Shown here one piece after another: positions 62,861 to 64,000 of a stretch of DNA of 64,000 bases. Origin of the DNA: Girardinichthys multiradiatus (lineage: Eukaryota > Chordata > Actinopteri > Cyprinodontiformes > Goodeidae); NCBI RefSeq assembly GCF_021462225.1, contig NC_061812.1, forward strand, positions 39,628,675 to 39,692,674, read 5' to 3'. The translations under genes and the position numbers were made by a program. Within the stretch, counting starts at the first letter, position 1; each line of letters starts with the position of its first letter. Below the pieces are notes generated by a model that ran no database searches, was not told the origin of the DNA, and saw only the letters and a list, made by a program, of their open reading frames with translations.

Positions 62861-63270
62861 ACAGAAATACTCAAAGGAAGATGAGGAGTGCAGAACAACT
62901 ATTAACTATAAAAGTACTCATCCCCCTTTCACATTTGATCACTTTACAAAAAGTATCTGAAAAGTGTGGTGTGCTTTTGTACTTGTGGCCACTAAATAAA
63001 ATATAGTAATATAACCACCTGCTTTCGAATGTCACCCTTAGTACACAGAGTCTACCTGCGTGTCATTTGATCTTAGTATAAAAACAACTGTGTTACGGAG
63101 ACCATGAACTTTTGTTAGAGAACATGACAGAACAAACATCGTCACGATGACCACGTCAGACAGGTCAGAGACAAGACATCTGAGAAGTTTAAAACAAGCT
63201 TGGAATATCTCACAGAGCCCTGTTCAGTCCATCATCTGAACATGGAAAGGGTATGGCACAACTGTAAACC
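62860..63270 (+). mobile_element. Tc1-like family A fragment (mapkapk3 intron 1)
   Basis: Left end ('gtactcatccccctttcaca'), then the N-terminal transposase region ('gaccacgtcagacaggtcag', 'catctgaacatggaaagggt'). Truncated before the catalytic core. Confidence 0.6.
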
Positions 63271-63284
63271 TATCAAGCAAAGCC

Positions 63285-64000
63285 GGCTGTAGCAATTTTG
63301 GTGCCATAGGTGAGATTATGTTTTAGCTCGCACCTCCCACCAACTGAAAAGATGTTGGACAACACCAGTATGTATTAAAGGTGTAATTATCCTGTAGAAA
63401 AGGTGAAGAAGTATTGATGGTTACAGCCTGTGGTCCCTGTGTCAACTGTCCAATAATAATATTTACTATAATAATAGAAGTGCATAAGATAGATCTTGAT
63501 AAAAGATAATGTTGCTGTTCTTAAATTAATTCCTTCATATCAAATATGTGGGAAAGCTGTATTCAAATGAAAACTAGCTCTGTTTGGAAGCTGCAGTTCA
63601 CATAGTTTTCTCTTAGTTAGGCGGTTTTAAAAGTTTAAAGGTTTAGCCTTTTTATCGGCACAGCAAAAATAGACTTAGATCCTCTGTTTGGAAAAAAACA
63701 AAATGTGAAAAAATATTTCATCAGTGCATCTGTCTAGAGAAGATGTAGATTAGCTCTACCTGTTGCTGAACTGTCTGCAGCAGACACGAGGAGCCCATGA
63801 AAACTAATAGTTGTGCGCTCCAAAAATCAGTCCTTTATGGAAGAGCAGGGGCGCTGCTAGGAATTTTGGGCCCCATGAACAAAAATTGAATTGAACCCCG
63901 CTCCCTACACTTCCAGTAGTTCAATACCAGCACAAGCACAACATTTACTGATAGTGAATTGTACATGCAACAGTCTGCACTCAGTATGCAATTCGCTATT
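63285..64000. repeat. mapkapk3 intron 1, distal part with hAT-like edges
   Basis: 63290-63340 ('gtagcaattttggtgccata') and 63845-63895 ('ggggcgctgctaggaatttt') are edges of short hAT-type repeats. No exon is visible. Confidence 0.35.

Overview
This is vertebrate, almost certainly teleost (percomorph, possibly cyprinodontiform) nuclear DNA. It has many short exons with GT/GC-AG introns, AT-rich introns full of Tc1-like transposons, fish-type LINE tails, a tRNA-derived SINE, hAT-type MITEs and endogenous-retrovirus debris. The species assignment is inference; nothing here fixes it below the teleost level.

Layout. 1-5.7 kb: remnants of an endogenous retrovirus read on the minus strand (integrase, RNase H and an N-terminal RT piece, a gag-like stretch, and an LTR-like block with a ~186 bp internal duplication). 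5.76-7.37 kb: 3' end of an L2-like LINE, split by a DNA-transposon-like insertion. 7.4-11.0 kb: repeats and unclassified intergenic DNA. 11.25-61.35 kb (plus strand): one complete gene, the dnah1 ortholog (axonemal inner-arm dynein heavy chain 1). I could join 76 coding exons by phase, giving 12,420 coding bases and a predicted 4,139 residues with no frameshift or internal stop. 61.35-62.09 kb: a short intergenic interval holding the dnah1 poly(A) signal and the mapkapk3 upstream region. 62.09-62.40 kb (plus): first coding exon of mapkapk3, with its first intron running to the window end. Human DNAH1 and MAPKAPK3 both lie in 3p21, so the neighbourhood is conserved.

The most notable biology is inside dnah1. 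The reading frame is flawless over 50 kb, yet the catalytic motifs of the AAA+ ring are eroded. The AAA1 Walker B acidic pair is D-D rather than D-E, with the following F-N-R replaced by I-V-H, and the near-invariant P-G-Y-A-G-R after the AAA1 sensor asparagine is replaced. AAA2 and AAA4 nucleotide-site residues are altered as well. Either this heavy chain has lost normal ATPase function in this lineage, or a second dnah1 copy carries the motor activity.

Almost every large dnah1 intron holds Tc1-like elements of several families, many nested with LINE, SINE or MITE insertions. One intronic Tc1 remnant contains a 112 bp copy of the dnah1 intron/exon-60 boundary whose acceptor AG has become AC. 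Upstream of dnah1 are an RFX X-box-like half site, an NRF1-like site and a strong-context 8-codon uORF, consistent with a ciliary gene promoter.
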